In this document: one piece after another, positions 22,127 to 32,270 of the stretch
Numbering within the stretch: the stretch's first letter is position 1
How the letters are laid out: each line of letters begins with the position of its first letter
NCBI GenBank assembly: GCA_022842305.1
Contig: JALHPY010000002.1
Location: forward strand, 1-64,000
Length of the DNA: 64,000 bases
Reading direction: 5' to 3'
Source of the DNA: Rubrivivax sp.
GTDB lineage: Bacteria; Pseudomonadota; Gammaproteobacteria; Burkholderiales; Burkholderiaceae_C
Position numbers and translations under genes: made by a program
Notes under the pieces: generated by a model
The model's input: only the letters and a program-made list of their open reading frames with translations
What the model was told of the DNA's origin: nothing
Database searches by the model: none

Positions 22127-24165
22127 GCCTTGAGCCCCCAGAGAGCATCTACCTGCCGCCCTGGGCCGGCCTGGACGACGCCGCGCTGCTGGCGCACTTT
22201 CGCGGCCCGCGCGGGGTGTCGTACTACCCGGTGGCAGACCCCGAAGAAGTGAAGCCCGCGAAGATCGACGCGCTGCTGCAAGGCCTCTTCGAATTCAACG
22301 GCGAGACGCACGCGTTGGCCGAGCCGATCGACTGGCTCAGCAACCCCAGTGCCGACGTCGAGTGGCACATCCTGCTGCACAAGTTCTATTACGCCGTGGG
22401 CCTGGGCCTGGCCTGGCAACGCAGCGCCGACCCCGCCTACCTGCGCCGCTGGGTCGCGCTGATCGACGGCTGGATGCAGGTCACGCCGCTGGGCTTCATC
22501 GCCGCCGACGTGACCGGCCGGCGCGTGCAGAACTGGATCTACAGCCTGCACCTGCTGGTCGGCCATTCGGCCCACGACAGCACGCCGCTGATCCCGGCCG
22601 ACTTTCACCGCCGGCTGCTGCAGTCTCTGCACGACCAGGTCGAGTTCCTGTGCGCCAACCTCACGCCCAAGCGCAACCACCGCACGCTGGAGCTGTACGC
22701 CATCTTCCTGGCCGGGGTGGTGTTCCCCGAGATGCGGCGCTCGGCGCACTGGCGCGCCTTTGCGCTGGAGCAGACCGTGGCCAACCTGGCCGCCGACCTG
22801 CTGAGCGACGGCGTGCACTGCGAGCTGTCCACCGACTACCACCACCTGGTGCTGAAGAACGCGCTCAACTTCCGCCGCCTGGCCGCGCTCAATGGCGTGG
22901 CCGTTCCGCAATCCTTTGACCAGGTGCTGCAGCGTGGGCTGGAGTTCAGCCTGCACGCGCACAAGCCCGACGGCATCGTGCCCAGCCTGTCGGATGGCGA
23001 CGCCCGCGGCTTTCTCGACCTGCTGGCCCAAGGCGCCGAGCTGTTCGGCCGCGCCGACATGCTGTATGTGGCCACACAGGGCCGGCAGGGCACGGCGCCG
23101 GCGCAGCGCGTGGCGCATTTCGACGCCAGCGGCTACAGCATCGTGCGCAGTGGCTGGGGCCAGGGCGCCACGCCCTACGCCGACGAACACTACCTGGTCT
23201 TCGACCACGGCCCGCTGGGCGAAGGCAACCACGGCCACTTCGACTGCCTGAGCTTCGAGTTGGCAGCGCATGGCCGCTCGCTCATCGTCGACCCCGGCCG
23301 CTACACCTACAGCGAGGCCGTGAACCCGGCCGACGGCATCAACTGGCGCGTGCGCTTCCGCGGCACGGCGGTGCACAACACCGTGTGCGTGGACGGCCGC
23401 CAGCAGACGAGCTACCTGCCCAAGGCCATCAAGCCGGGCACGCGCCACGCCATCGGCACGGTGCGCCACAAGATCAGCGGCCCGGCGCCCGAGGCCCGCC
23501 TGCTGGAGCAGCGCCAGGGCGCCACGCTGGACCTGGTGCACGGCCAGGCGCGCAGCCACGAATACGACGCGGTGCACGAGCGCTGCATCGCCTTCGTCGA
23601 CCGGCGCTACTGGATCGTCAGCGACTGGCTGCGTGCCGAAACCCAGCACGACTACCGGCTCAACTTCCAGCTCGGCATACAGGCCCAGGGCCAGGCGCGA
23701 CTGGAGTGGGACCACGGCTGGCGCATGTCCAGCCCGGGGCTTGTTCTGCTGCAGCCGCAGCGCAAGGGCGTGCACACGCGCCTGGTGCGGAGCTGGGTTT
23801 CTGCGCGCTACGGCGACAAGCAGGCCGCCCCGGCGCTGCAGTCCACGCTGCGTGCACGCAACGCCGATTTCGACAGCGTGCTGCTGCCCTGGCAGGGCAG
23901 CGAACCGGCCTGCCGGCTGGAAGAAGTGGCGGTGGAAGGCGGCCCGGCGGCACTGCGCATCACGTTGCAGGTGGATGGCCGGGAGGTCACCGACCACTGG
24001 TTCCATGCGCGCGGCGCGCAAGCCGAGCAATGGCGCATCGCCGGTTTCACGTTCAGCGGCCGCTGGGCCTGGTGGCGCGTGGGCGCCGACGATCGCCTGC
24101 TGGCCGCGCAATCGCATGAAGGCGCCAGCCTGCCGCTGGCCCTGACCGCGCTGGAGCCGGTATGA
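22123..24165 (+). CDS. heparinase II/III family protein (alginate-lyase-like superfamily)
   Basis: WLSNPSADVEWHILLHKFYYAVGLGLAW...NHRTLELYAIFLAGVVFPEM...YHHLVLKNALNF...FDHGPLGEGNHGHFDCLSFELAAHGRSLIVDPGRYTYSEA...HNTVCVDGRQQ; ATGA overlap. Confidence 0.88.
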   Translation: MSLEPPESIYLPPWAGLDDAALLAHFRGPRGVSYYPVADPEEVKPAKIDALLQGLFEFNGETHALAEPIDWLSNPSADVEWHILLHKFYYAVGLGLAWQRSADPAYLRRWVALIDGWMQVTPLGFIAADVTGRRVQNWIYSLHLLVGHSAHDSTPLIPADFHRRLLQSLHDQVEFLCANLTPKRNHRTLELYAIFLAGVVFPEMRRSAHWRAFALEQTVANLAADLLSDGVHCELSTDYHHLVLKNALNFRRLAALNGVAVPQSFDQVLQRGLEFSLHAHKPDGIVPSLSDGDARGFLDLLAQGAELFGRADMLYVATQGRQGTAPAQRVAHFDASGYSIVRSGWGQGATPYADEHYLVFDHGPLGEGNHGHFDCLSFELAAHGRSLIVDPGRYTYSEAVNPADGINWRVRFRGTAVHNTVCVDGRQQTSYLPKAIKPGTRHAIGTVRHKISGPAPEARLLEQRQGATLDLVHGQARSHEYDAVHERCIAFVDRRYWIVSDWLRAETQHDYRLNFQLGIQAQGQARLEWDHGWRMSSPGLVLLQPQRKGVHTRLVRSWVSARYGDKQAAPALQSTLRARNADFDSVLLPWQGSEPACRLEEVAVEGGPAALRITLQVDGREVTDHWFHARGAQAEQWRIAGFTFSGRWAWWRVGADDRLLAAQSHEGASLPLALTALEPV

Positions 24166-25562
24166 GCACCACCCTGCCGCAAGACCCGCAACTGCCACAG
24201 CTGCCCACGGCGCTGGACGGCGCGGCCATGGCGCCGGTGTTCGCCGGCATGCTGCGGGGACCTGAGCTGCTGAGCTGCGAGGTCGACCGCGTCAAGTACC
24301 GGCCGGGTCGCAGCTGCAGCGTGAGCTACCGGCTGCGCCTGCTGGACGCGCAGCGCGGCGAGTTCGAGCAGCGTGTTTCGGCTCGCTTCTGCAGCGGTGG
24401 CGACGCGCAACGCCGCTTCGAGCAGGCCGGCCAGCGCGGCGGGCGCCAGTCGCCGGCCGGGCCCGCGCTGCAGCACGACGCGGCGCTGGACATGATGGCC
24501 TGGTGGCTGCCCAACGACCCCAAGCTGGAGGCGCTGGCCCTGCTGTGCAACGACGCCGAACTGCGCCGGCGCAGCCTGGGCGAGGTGGTGGCCCTGCTCA
24601 CCGGCGGCCGCGGTCGCCTGCTCGAGCACCGCACGACCCTGGTGCAGGTGGTGCCCGAGCTGCGCGTGTGCGCGCGCGTCGAGCTCACGCTGCAGGACGA
24701 GCCCGGCGCGCCCACGCTCCAGCGCACGCTCTACGTCAAGGCCGACGTCGAGCGCAGCGGCGCACAAACCCGCGCCGTGATGCAGGCGCTGAGCAACAGC
24801 CCGGCCCAGGCCGCCGGGCGGCTGAGCACGCCGCGCTCGCTGCTGTGGCAGGCCGACACGGGGCTGCACTGGATCTCGGCCCTGCCCGGCCGGCCGCTGC
24901 TGGAAGACGACCCGCAGATCCGCGCCGCATCTTCCATGCGCGTGGCACGCCAGCTGGCGCTGCTGCACGCCACGCCAGTGCCGGCCGGCCCGCGCGTGCT
25001 CGACCTGGCCGCGCTGCGCGCGCAGCGCGCCAAGGCGGTGGCCCTGCTGGCCCAGGTGCAACCCGCCTGGCAGCCGCTGCTCACGCGCCTGGCCGACGCG
25101 CTGCAGGCCGGCGAGCACCTGCTCGACGGCATGCCCCTGGCCACGCTGCACGGCGACCTGCACCCCAACAACATCCTGGTCGACGCACGCAACGGCAGCT
25201 GGCGCCAGGCCTTCATCGACCTGGACGACGTGCAACAAGGGCCGGCCGTGCTCGAAGTGGGCGGCTGGATCGCCGACGCCTACTACCGCGGCATCCTCGA
25301 TGGCCACGCGCCGGCCGCGGTGTCGGCCTCGGCCGACCTGTTCCTGGCGGCGTACGTGCAGGCCGCGGGCCAGCCCTTGGACGCCGCGGCGCTGGCCTGG
25401 GGCGCGGCCCACCACCTGCTGTGCCGCCGCGCCTGCGGCGGCGTGGCCAACCTGAAGCCTGGCCGCTTTGCCGCCGTGCCGGCGCTGCTGGAGCTGGCCC
25501 TGACCATCGCGCGTTCGGGCTCGGTGGACGCGGCGCTCAACGACGCCAGCGAGGCCGCATGA
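24162..25562 (+). CDS. phosphotransferase (APH/choline-kinase-like fold)
   Basis: LATLHGDLHPNNILVDARNGSWRQAFIDLDDVQQGPAVLEVGGWIADAY; kinase-like HGDxxxxN and DxD; ATGA overlap. Confidence 0.78.
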   Translation: MSTTLPQDPQLPQLPTALDGAAMAPVFAGMLRGPELLSCEVDRVKYRPGRSCSVSYRLRLLDAQRGEFEQRVSARFCSGGDAQRRFEQAGQRGGRQSPAGPALQHDAALDMMAWWLPNDPKLEALALLCNDAELRRRSLGEVVALLTGGRGRLLEHRTTLVQVVPELRVCARVELTLQDEPGAPTLQRTLYVKADVERSGAQTRAVMQALSNSPAQAAGRLSTPRSLLWQADTGLHWISALPGRPLLEDDPQIRAASSMRVARQLALLHATPVPAGPRVLDLAALRAQRAKAVALLAQVQPAWQPLLTRLADALQAGEHLLDGMPLATLHGDLHPNNILVDARNGSWRQAFIDLDDVQQGPAVLEVGGWIADAYYRGILDGHAPAAVSASADLFLAAYVQAAGQPLDAAALAWGAAHHLLCRRACGGVANLKPGRFAAVPALLELALTIARSGSVDAALNDASEAA

Positions 25563-26929
25563 TGGCCACCGATCAGGGCGGCGCGGCGGCCGTGCCCGGC
25601 ACCGACGCCCTGCCGCTGGACCAGTACAGCGACGCCGTCGCCATGCTGCCGCTGCTGCAGGCACAGCTGCCCGGCTTTGGCGACGGCGGCCTGCGCATCA
25701 CCGGCATTCGCGTGCATGCGGCGCGCCGCAGCACCTCGCGCGAGCGCAACCCCGTTCCCTTGAGCCTGTGCTACGAGCTGCAGGTGAGCGACACGCTGAC
25801 CGGCCGCAGCGGCACGCAGACCTGCTTTGCGCAGGTCTACCGGCCCGGCCTGGCCCAGGTAGCGCATGCCCGCGTCGATGCCCGCCAGCTGGAGCGCCCG
25901 GCCTTCGGTGAGCCACTGGTGTTGCTGCCGGCGCTGAACCTGCTGCTGTGGGCCCTGCCCAACGACCCCGACATGCCGCACCTGCCTGCGCTGCTGGACC
26001 CGGCGCGCGCGCTGCAGGCGCTGCCCCCGGCCTGCGGCGCCGAGGTCGGCGACACACTGCAGGTCGAACTGCTGCGCTACGCGCCACAACGCCGCGCCAC
26101 GCTGCGTTACACCCTGGCGGCCGGCAACGAACGGCCCGAGCGAGCCGTGTACGCCAAGACCTTCTTCGACCAGCGCGCGCGCGACATCCACCAGCGCTTC
26201 GACTACTTCTGGCAACTGGCGCAGCGCGACCCGCAAGCGCCGCTGGTGGCCGAGCCCCTGGGCTACGACGCTGCCACCCACAGCGTCTGGCAGGCCAGCG
26301 CGCAAGGCCTGCCGCTGCTGCAGGCGCTGGCCACCCCGCAGGCGCCGCAACTGATGGAACGCGTGGCGCAGGCGCTGGCGCTGCTGCATGCCGCGCCCCT
26401 GCAACCCAGCGCGGACGCCGCGCCGCACTCGGTGCCGCACTGGCTGGCCGAGGTGAGCCGGCGGCGCAACAAGCTCGACCGCATCAAGCCTGCGCTGGCC
26501 GAGCGCACGGCGCGCATCGCCGCCACCCTCACCGCCCAGGCGGCGCGGCCCGCGCAGCGCCCGCTGAGCCTGATCCACGGCGATTGCCATCCTGACCAGC
26601 TATGGGTGCACGAAGGCCGCATCGTGCTCTTCGACTTCGACGAGTTCACCTTGGGCGACCCCATGGAAGACCTGGCCAGCTTCGTGCTGAAGCTCGAACA
26701 GGCCGATCTGCCCGAAACCCTGGGCCGCACGCTGGTGCGCGCCTACGCGGCCGCCGCGCCGCAACGCTTCAACGCCCAGAGCCTGGCCTGGCACCTGGCC
26801 ATCCAGAGCCTGCTGCAGGTCAGCCGCGCCTTCATCTTCCAGCGGCCGGGCTGGGCCGAAGAGCTGGAGCGCCGGCTCGCCGCCGCCGAAACCCGCACCC
26901 TGGCGCTGCAGCTTTCGCACCCCGCATGA
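25559..26929 (+). CDS. phosphotransferase (APH-like fold), paralogue of the preceding gene
   Basis: LSLIHGDCHPDQLWVHEGRIVLFDFDEFTLGDPMEDLASFVLKLE; shares W/LPNDP segment with the upstream protein; ATGA overlap. Confidence 0.78.
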   Translation: MMATDQGGAAAVPGTDALPLDQYSDAVAMLPLLQAQLPGFGDGGLRITGIRVHAARRSTSRERNPVPLSLCYELQVSDTLTGRSGTQTCFAQVYRPGLAQVAHARVDARQLERPAFGEPLVLLPALNLLLWALPNDPDMPHLPALLDPARALQALPPACGAEVGDTLQVELLRYAPQRRATLRYTLAAGNERPERAVYAKTFFDQRARDIHQRFDYFWQLAQRDPQAPLVAEPLGYDAATHSVWQASAQGLPLLQALATPQAPQLMERVAQALALLHAAPLQPSADAAPHSVPHWLAEVSRRRNKLDRIKPALAERTARIAATLTAQAARPAQRPLSLIHGDCHPDQLWVHEGRIVLFDFDEFTLGDPMEDLASFVLKLEQADLPETLGRTLVRAYAAAAPQRFNAQSLAWHLAIQSLLQVSRAFIFQRPGWAEELERRLAAAETRTLALQLSHPA

Positions 26930-28713
26930 AGAGCCTGCGTTCATCCCCCCTGGGCAAGGTCATCAGCGACTGCCTGCAGGCCCAGCGCGGCAGCGTGCTG
27001 CTGGCCTGCCTGTGCCTGCTGGGCGTGATCGCCATGGACCTGATCGCGCCCTGGCCGCTGAAGGTGGTGTTCGACCACCTGCTGCTGCCGCACCCGCTGC
27101 CGCCGGCGCTGTCGCCGCTGCAAGGCCTGCTGGCCATGGGCACCTGGCCGGCGCTGCTGGCCATGGCCGGCGCCATCGCGGCCATTGCGCTGCTGGCGGG
27201 CGTGTTCTCGTACCTGCAGTTGTTCACCACCGCCAAGATCGGCTACATCATCACCTACCGGCTGCGCAGCCAGCTGTTTTCGCACCTGCAGCGCCTGTCG
27301 CTGGCCTATCACCGCGGCAGCCGCAGCGGCGAGTTGCTGACCAAGGTGGCCAGCGACACCAACCAGCTGCGCGACATGTTCGCCGACTGGGCACTGAGCT
27401 TCGCCGCCCAGCTGCTGACCCTGATCACCATGCTGGGCGTGATGTTCTGGCTGAACTGGCGCCTGGCCGCCGTGGTCACGGCCACGCTGCTGCCGCTGAT
27501 GGGGGTGATCTACTTTCTCAACAAGCGCGTCAAGGAATCGGTGCGCGACCAGCGCAAGTACGAAGGCCGCATGACCTCGCGCCTGAACGAGGTGCTGTCG
27601 TCGATTGCGCTGGTGCAGGCCTTCGGCCGCCAGACCTATGAAGAGGGCCGCTTCGAGGCCGAGATCAAGGCCCACTATGAAAGCGGCATGCGCAGCACAC
27701 GCACGGCCGGCGCCATCACCAAGGCCATCGCCGTGGTGTGCGCCAGCGGCACCGCGGCCACCGTGCTGCTGGGCGCGCAGCAGGTGCTGGCCGGCAAGCT
27801 GACGCCGGGCGAGCTGCTCATCTTCCTGGCCTACGTGGGCAGCCTGTTCAAGCCGGTACGCGACCTGGGCAAGCTCTCGGCCAAGTTCTCGCGCGCCGCG
27901 GTCAGCGCGCAGCGCGTCAACCAGATCCTGGAGACCGCGCCCGAGATCGACGACGCGCCCGACGCCATCGACATCGGCCGCCCGGCCGGCGAGATCGTGT
28001 TCGAGGACGTCTGCTTCGGCTACGCCGAAGGGCGCCCGGTGCTGGACGGGGTGTCGCTGCGCATCGCCGCGGGCGAGCGCGTGGCCCTGGTCGGGCCTTC
28101 GGGGTCGGGCAAGTCGACGCTGCTGTCGCTGCTGCTGCGCCTGTACGAGCCCAGCAGCGGCCGCATCCTGATCGATGGCATCGACATCCGCCGCTTCACG
28201 CGCGAAAGCCTGCGCCGTGCCATCGGCATCGTGCCGCAGGAGAACATGCTGTTCGCCGTGTCGGTGCGCGAGAACATCGCCTACGGCCACCCGCAGGCCA
28301 CGCCCGAAGAGATCGAAGAGGCCGCGCGACATGCGCGCGCTCACGAGTTCGTGGTGGACCTGCCCGAGGGCTACGACACCGAGGTGGGCGAACGCGGGGG
28401 CAATCTTTCAGGCGGCCAGCGCCAGCGCCTGTGCCTGGCGCGTGCGCTGGTCAAGGCGCCGTCCATCCTGGTGATGGACGAGCCCACGGCATCGGTCGAC
28501 GCGGTCTCGGCCCGGCTCATGACCGAGGCCGTGGCCCGCGTGCACCGCAACCGCACGCTCATCACCATCTCGCACGAGTACTCCGACATGTCCACCTACG
28601 ACCGCATCTTCGTGCTCGAACAGGGCCGGCTGGTCGAATCGGGCGCGCACGACGCGCTGATCCAGGCGCGCGGGCCCTACCTGGCCCTGGTGGAGCGCCG
28701 CCATGCCGTCTGA
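26926..28713 (+). CDS. ABC transporter, fused permease/ATPase (MsbA-like exporter)
   Basis: Multiple TM segments then VALVGPSGSGKSTLLSLLLRLYEPSSGRILIDGIDI...NLSGGQRQRLCLARALVKAPSILVMDEPTASVDAVS...TISHEYSDM. Confidence 0.93.
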   Translation: MKSLRSSPLGKVISDCLQAQRGSVLLACLCLLGVIAMDLIAPWPLKVVFDHLLLPHPLPPALSPLQGLLAMGTWPALLAMAGAIAAIALLAGVFSYLQLFTTAKIGYIITYRLRSQLFSHLQRLSLAYHRGSRSGELLTKVASDTNQLRDMFADWALSFAAQLLTLITMLGVMFWLNWRLAAVVTATLLPLMGVIYFLNKRVKESVRDQRKYEGRMTSRLNEVLSSIALVQAFGRQTYEEGRFEAEIKAHYESGMRSTRTAGAITKAIAVVCASGTAATVLLGAQQVLAGKLTPGELLIFLAYVGSLFKPVRDLGKLSAKFSRAAVSAQRVNQILETAPEIDDAPDAIDIGRPAGEIVFEDVCFGYAEGRPVLDGVSLRIAAGERVALVGPSGSGKSTLLSLLLRLYEPSSGRILIDGIDIRRFTRESLRRAIGIVPQENMLFAVSVRENIAYGHPQATPEEIEEAARHARAHEFVVDLPEGYDTEVGERGGNLSGGQRQRLCLARALVKAPSILVMDEPTASVDAVSARLMTEAVARVHRNRTLITISHEYSDMSTYDRIFVLEQGRLVESGAHDALIQARGPYLALVERRHAV

Positions 28714-29866
28714 GCGCCCGCGCCTGCTGTTCTACTGCCAGCATTCGCTGGGCATTGGGCACCTCACACGCTCGTTCGCACTGGCCACGTCGCTGGCCGA
28801 GCGCTTCCGCGTGGTGTTTCTGAACGGCGGGCGCCTTCCGCCGGGCCTGCCGGTGCCGCGCGACATCGAGATCATCGACCTGCCGCCGCTGGGCATGGAC
28901 GACGGCCACACCCTCATCAGCCGCGATGCCAAGCAGGGTGTTGCGCAGGCCATGGCGCAGCGCCGCACGTTGATTGAAGCTGCTGTGCACGAGCACCGGC
29001 CGGCGGTGGTGCTGGTGGAGCTGTTCCCCTTCGGCCGCAAGAAGTTCGCCGCCGAGATCCTGGCGCTGATGCGCCTGTCCAGGCGCCAGGCCGGCGGCCC
29101 GGCGCGCGTGGTCTGCAGCCTGCGCGACATCCTGGTCGACGCCCGCCCCGACCAGCAGCGCCACGACGACCGCGCGCGCGGCCTCACCGACCGCTATTTC
29201 GACGCCGTGCTGGTGCACGCCGACCCGGCGCTGGCGCGGCTGGAAGACAGCTTCAAGCCCAGCCGCCCGATGCGCACGCCGGTGCACTACACCGGCTACG
29301 TGGTGCCGGCGCGCGCCGCCCAGGCGGCACCGGTGCGCGGCGCGCATCTGCTGGTGTCGGCCGGCGGCGGGATCGTCGGTGACGCGCTGTTCCGGTGTGC
29401 GCTGCAGGCGCGGGCGCTGCTGCCCGAGCCGCCGCCGCTGCGCATCATCGCCGGGCCTTTCCTGCCCGAGGCGCAATGGTTTGCGCTGCAGGCCGCCGTG
29501 CAGGGCCAGCCCGGCGTGGAACTGCTCCGGCAGGTGCCCGACATGGTGGCCGAGATGCGCCAGGCGCGTGCCTCCCTCAGCCAGTGCGGCTACAACACCG
29601 CGCTGGACATCATCGTGGCCCAGGTGCCGGCGCTGGTGGTGCCATATGCCACCGTCACCGAAAACGAGCAGAGCGAGCGCGCCACCCGCCTGGCCGAGCT
29701 GGGCGCGCTGCAGCAGCTGGACCCGGCGCAGCTGGACCCGCAGCACCTGGCCGCCGCGATGCAGGCCCTCCTGCAGTTCACACCGCGCCCCGCCGCATTG
29801 GCGCTGGACGGCGCCGACTGCAGCGCCAGGCTGATCGCGCAACTGCACGCGGAGCGCACGGCATGA
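28703..29866 (+). CDS. glycosyltransferase, MurG/GT28-like
   Basis: RLLFYCQHSLGIGHLTRSFALATSLAERFRVVFLNGG...HYTGYVVP...LLVSAGGGIVGDALFR...ASLSQCGYNTALDIIVAQVPALVVPYATVTENEQSERATRL. Confidence 0.8.
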   Translation: MPSERPRLLFYCQHSLGIGHLTRSFALATSLAERFRVVFLNGGRLPPGLPVPRDIEIIDLPPLGMDDGHTLISRDAKQGVAQAMAQRRTLIEAAVHEHRPAVVLVELFPFGRKKFAAEILALMRLSRRQAGGPARVVCSLRDILVDARPDQQRHDDRARGLTDRYFDAVLVHADPALARLEDSFKPSRPMRTPVHYTGYVVPARAAQAAPVRGAHLLVSAGGGIVGDALFRCALQARALLPEPPPLRIIAGPFLPEAQWFALQAAVQGQPGVELLRQVPDMVAEMRQARASLSQCGYNTALDIIVAQVPALVVPYATVTENEQSERATRLAELGALQQLDPAQLDPQHLAAAMQALLQFTPRPAALALDGADCSARLIAQLHAERTA

Positions 29867-30627
29867 CCGGCCGCTGGGACGCCCTGATCGCAGCGCTGGA
29901 CGCGGCGCCTGCGCCGGTGGACTTCTTCCTGCGCGACGACGACACCGGCTGGGACGACGCCAGCCTGTTTGCACTGCTCGACTGCACCGGCACCGCCGGC
30001 GTGCCGTTGGACCTGGCGGTGATCCCCCAGGCCACCGGCGTCGCGCTGGCCCGTGCGCTGCGCCTGCGCCACGCCGCGGCGCCGCGCCTGATCGGCCTGC
30101 ACCAGCACGGCTTTGCCCATACCAACCACGAGACCACCGAACGCAAGTGCGAGTTCGGCCCCTCGCGCGCACTCGATGCCCAGCGTGCCGACCTGGCCGC
30201 CGGCCGGGCGCTGCTGCTGGACCGCTTCGGCGACCAGCTCGACCCCTTCTTCACCCCGCCCTGGAACCGCTGCAGCCCTGGCACGCCGGCGCTGCTGGCC
30301 GAGCTGGGCTTTGCCGCGCTGTCGCGCAGCCGCGGCGCGCCGGCCCAGCAGGCGCTGCCAGAACTGCCGGTGGACGTGGATTGGTGCAAGCACCAGCGCC
30401 AGGCGCGCGAAGGGGCCGAGCCCGAAGGCCCGCGCGTGGCGCAAGAACTGGCGCGACGCGTGGCCGCCGGTGGCCCGGTGGGCCTGATGCTCCACCACGC
30501 GGCCATGGACGCGGCCGACCTGGCGCTGCTGGCCGAACTGTTGCCCCTGAGCACCCAGCACCCGCGCGTGCACTGGTGGCCCATGCGCGAACTGCTGGCG
30601 CGCGGCGTCGCAGTAGCTACTTCCTGA
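29863..30627 (+). CDS. polysaccharide deacetylase family protein
   Basis: VDFFLRDDDTGWDDASLFALLDC...LIGLHQHGFAHTNHE...LDPFFTPPWNRCSPGTPALLAELGFAALSRS; NodB-like DD and HxxxH-type motifs. Confidence 0.8.
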   Translation: MTGRWDALIAALDAAPAPVDFFLRDDDTGWDDASLFALLDCTGTAGVPLDLAVIPQATGVALARALRLRHAAAPRLIGLHQHGFAHTNHETTERKCEFGPSRALDAQRADLAAGRALLLDRFGDQLDPFFTPPWNRCSPGTPALLAELGFAALSRSRGAPAQQALPELPVDVDWCKHQRQAREGAEPEGPRVAQELARRVAAGGPVGLMLHHAAMDAADLALLAELLPLSTQHPRVHWWPMRELLARGVAVATS

Positions 30628-30640
30628 TCGAAAGCCTGCC

Positions 30641-32101
30641 GTGATGCTCCGCTCTGCCCTGTTCGCTGCCCTGTCCTGCTGCTTCGGGGCAGCGCACTCT
30701 CAGCCCGCGCCCGCCGCGGCCGAGCCCGAGATCGCCACGCCGGCGCCGCGCTCGGTGTCGCAGCGGCCCGACGAGCGCCGCGCCGAGAACCCCTTCACGG
30801 TGCAGATGTTCGGCCGCCCGGTCGAACTGGGCATGAGCTACGAAGGCTCTGTCGAACAGCGCCGCAACTTCGACCTGAACGGCGAGCGCAACCGCGACCG
30901 CGACGTCGCCAGCCACGAACTCAAGATCGACGCGCGCTGGAAGACCGCCGAACACACCACCTGGTTCCTGCAGGGCGTGGGCCTGTCCGACCGCCGCCGC
31001 TCGCGCAGCGACCGCACGGTGCAGCAACAGGAATCGGCCGAACGCGGCCAGACCTGGGTGATGTGGGAACAGCTGGGCGAGTACCCGCTGTCCATCCAGC
31101 TGGGCCGCATCGCGCTGCTGGAGCGCCGCTCATGGTGGTGGGATGAAGACCTGGACGCGGTGCGCGTGGTCTACAAGCCCGACAACTTGAAGCTCGAAAC
31201 CGGCCTGGCGCGCGAACTGATGCGGGTGTCTTCGGCCACGCGCGAGATCGACCCCCAGCAGAAGGCGGTGAAGCGCTGGTTCGGCAACCTGAACGTGCGC
31301 CTGGCGCCGCGCCACACCCTCGACTTCTTCTGGCTGCTGACCGACGACGACTCGCGCGCGCCCGCGCCCGGCAGCCTGTTCAACGAAGGCGAGGAAGATG
31401 CCTCTGACGGCCGCCTGCGCTGGTTCGGCATGCGCAGCAGCGGCGAGGTGCGCTTCGAGAGCAAGCACCGCTGGACCTACCGTGCCGACCTGGCCATGGT
31501 GCGCGGCCGCGAGTTCGTCACCGATTTCAGCACCACGGCCGCAGGCCAGCTGAGCGCCGGGGCCACCACGCGGCGCAACGTGAGCGGCCACGCCTGGGAC
31601 CTGGGCACGCAGTGGGTGTTGCCCGGCAGCCTGCGCCCGACCTTCAGCCTGGGCCTGGCCCAGGGCTCGGGCGCGCCGGGCACGGCCACGCAGGACAACA
31701 GCTTCCGCCAGACCGGCCTGCACGAGAACAAGGGCCGTATCGGCGGCGTCAAGCGCATGCGCTACTACGGCGAACTGCTCGACCCCGAACTGTCCAACCT
31801 GCGCGTCGCCACGGCCGGCTTCGGCCTGCGCCTGCTGGCCAACACCTCCATCGAGGTGGTGGTACACAAGTACCGCCAGCAGTTTGCCGACACGCGCATC
31901 GCCAACTCGCGCCTGTCGCAAGACCCCGAAGGCCTGAGCCGCGACATCGGCCACGAGGTCGATGTGCTGCTGGCCTCGCGCGAATGGCGGCAGTTCGAGC
32001 TGACGGTCACCTTCTCCAACTTCTACCCGGGCGAGGCCTTCGCCGAGGACCGCCGCACCGTGGCCCAGGGGGTGGAGCTGGGCATCGCGCTGAACTTCTG
32101 A
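30641..32101 (+). CDS. AlgE-like (alginate export family) outer-membrane beta-barrel protein
   Basis: Signal peptide MMLRSALFAALSCCFGAAHS; LGMSYEGSVEQRRNFDLNGERNRDRDVASHELKIDARWKTAEHTTWFLQGVGL...LGRIALLERRSWWWDEDLDAVRVVY...; ends in aromatic IALNF as in OM barrels. Confidence 0.75.
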   Translation: MMLRSALFAALSCCFGAAHSQPAPAAAEPEIATPAPRSVSQRPDERRAENPFTVQMFGRPVELGMSYEGSVEQRRNFDLNGERNRDRDVASHELKIDARWKTAEHTTWFLQGVGLSDRRRSRSDRTVQQQESAERGQTWVMWEQLGEYPLSIQLGRIALLERRSWWWDEDLDAVRVVYKPDNLKLETGLARELMRVSSATREIDPQQKAVKRWFGNLNVRLAPRHTLDFFWLLTDDDSRAPAPGSLFNEGEEDASDGRLRWFGMRSSGEVRFESKHRWTYRADLAMVRGREFVTDFSTTAAGQLSAGATTRRNVSGHAWDLGTQWVLPGSLRPTFSLGLAQGSGAPGTATQDNSFRQTGLHENKGRIGGVKRMRYYGELLDPELSNLRVATAGFGLRLLANTSIEVVVHKYRQQFADTRIANSRLSQDPEGLSRDIGHEVDVLLASREWRQFELTVTFSNFYPGEAFAEDRRTVAQGVELGIALNF

Positions 32102-32270
32102 GCCCGCGCGCTGTATCAGGCGCCGCCCGCCGCACTCTGTCGGGTGTCGCGCACCCCCGGGTCACTGCCCGCCCTCCGAGCAGGCATTCCAGCGACGCAG
32201 CTCCCGAGATGGTGCATCGCGGAGCGCCAATCCAGCAGGTGCCGTCGCGCGCTGCCCACCGGGGGTGAAG

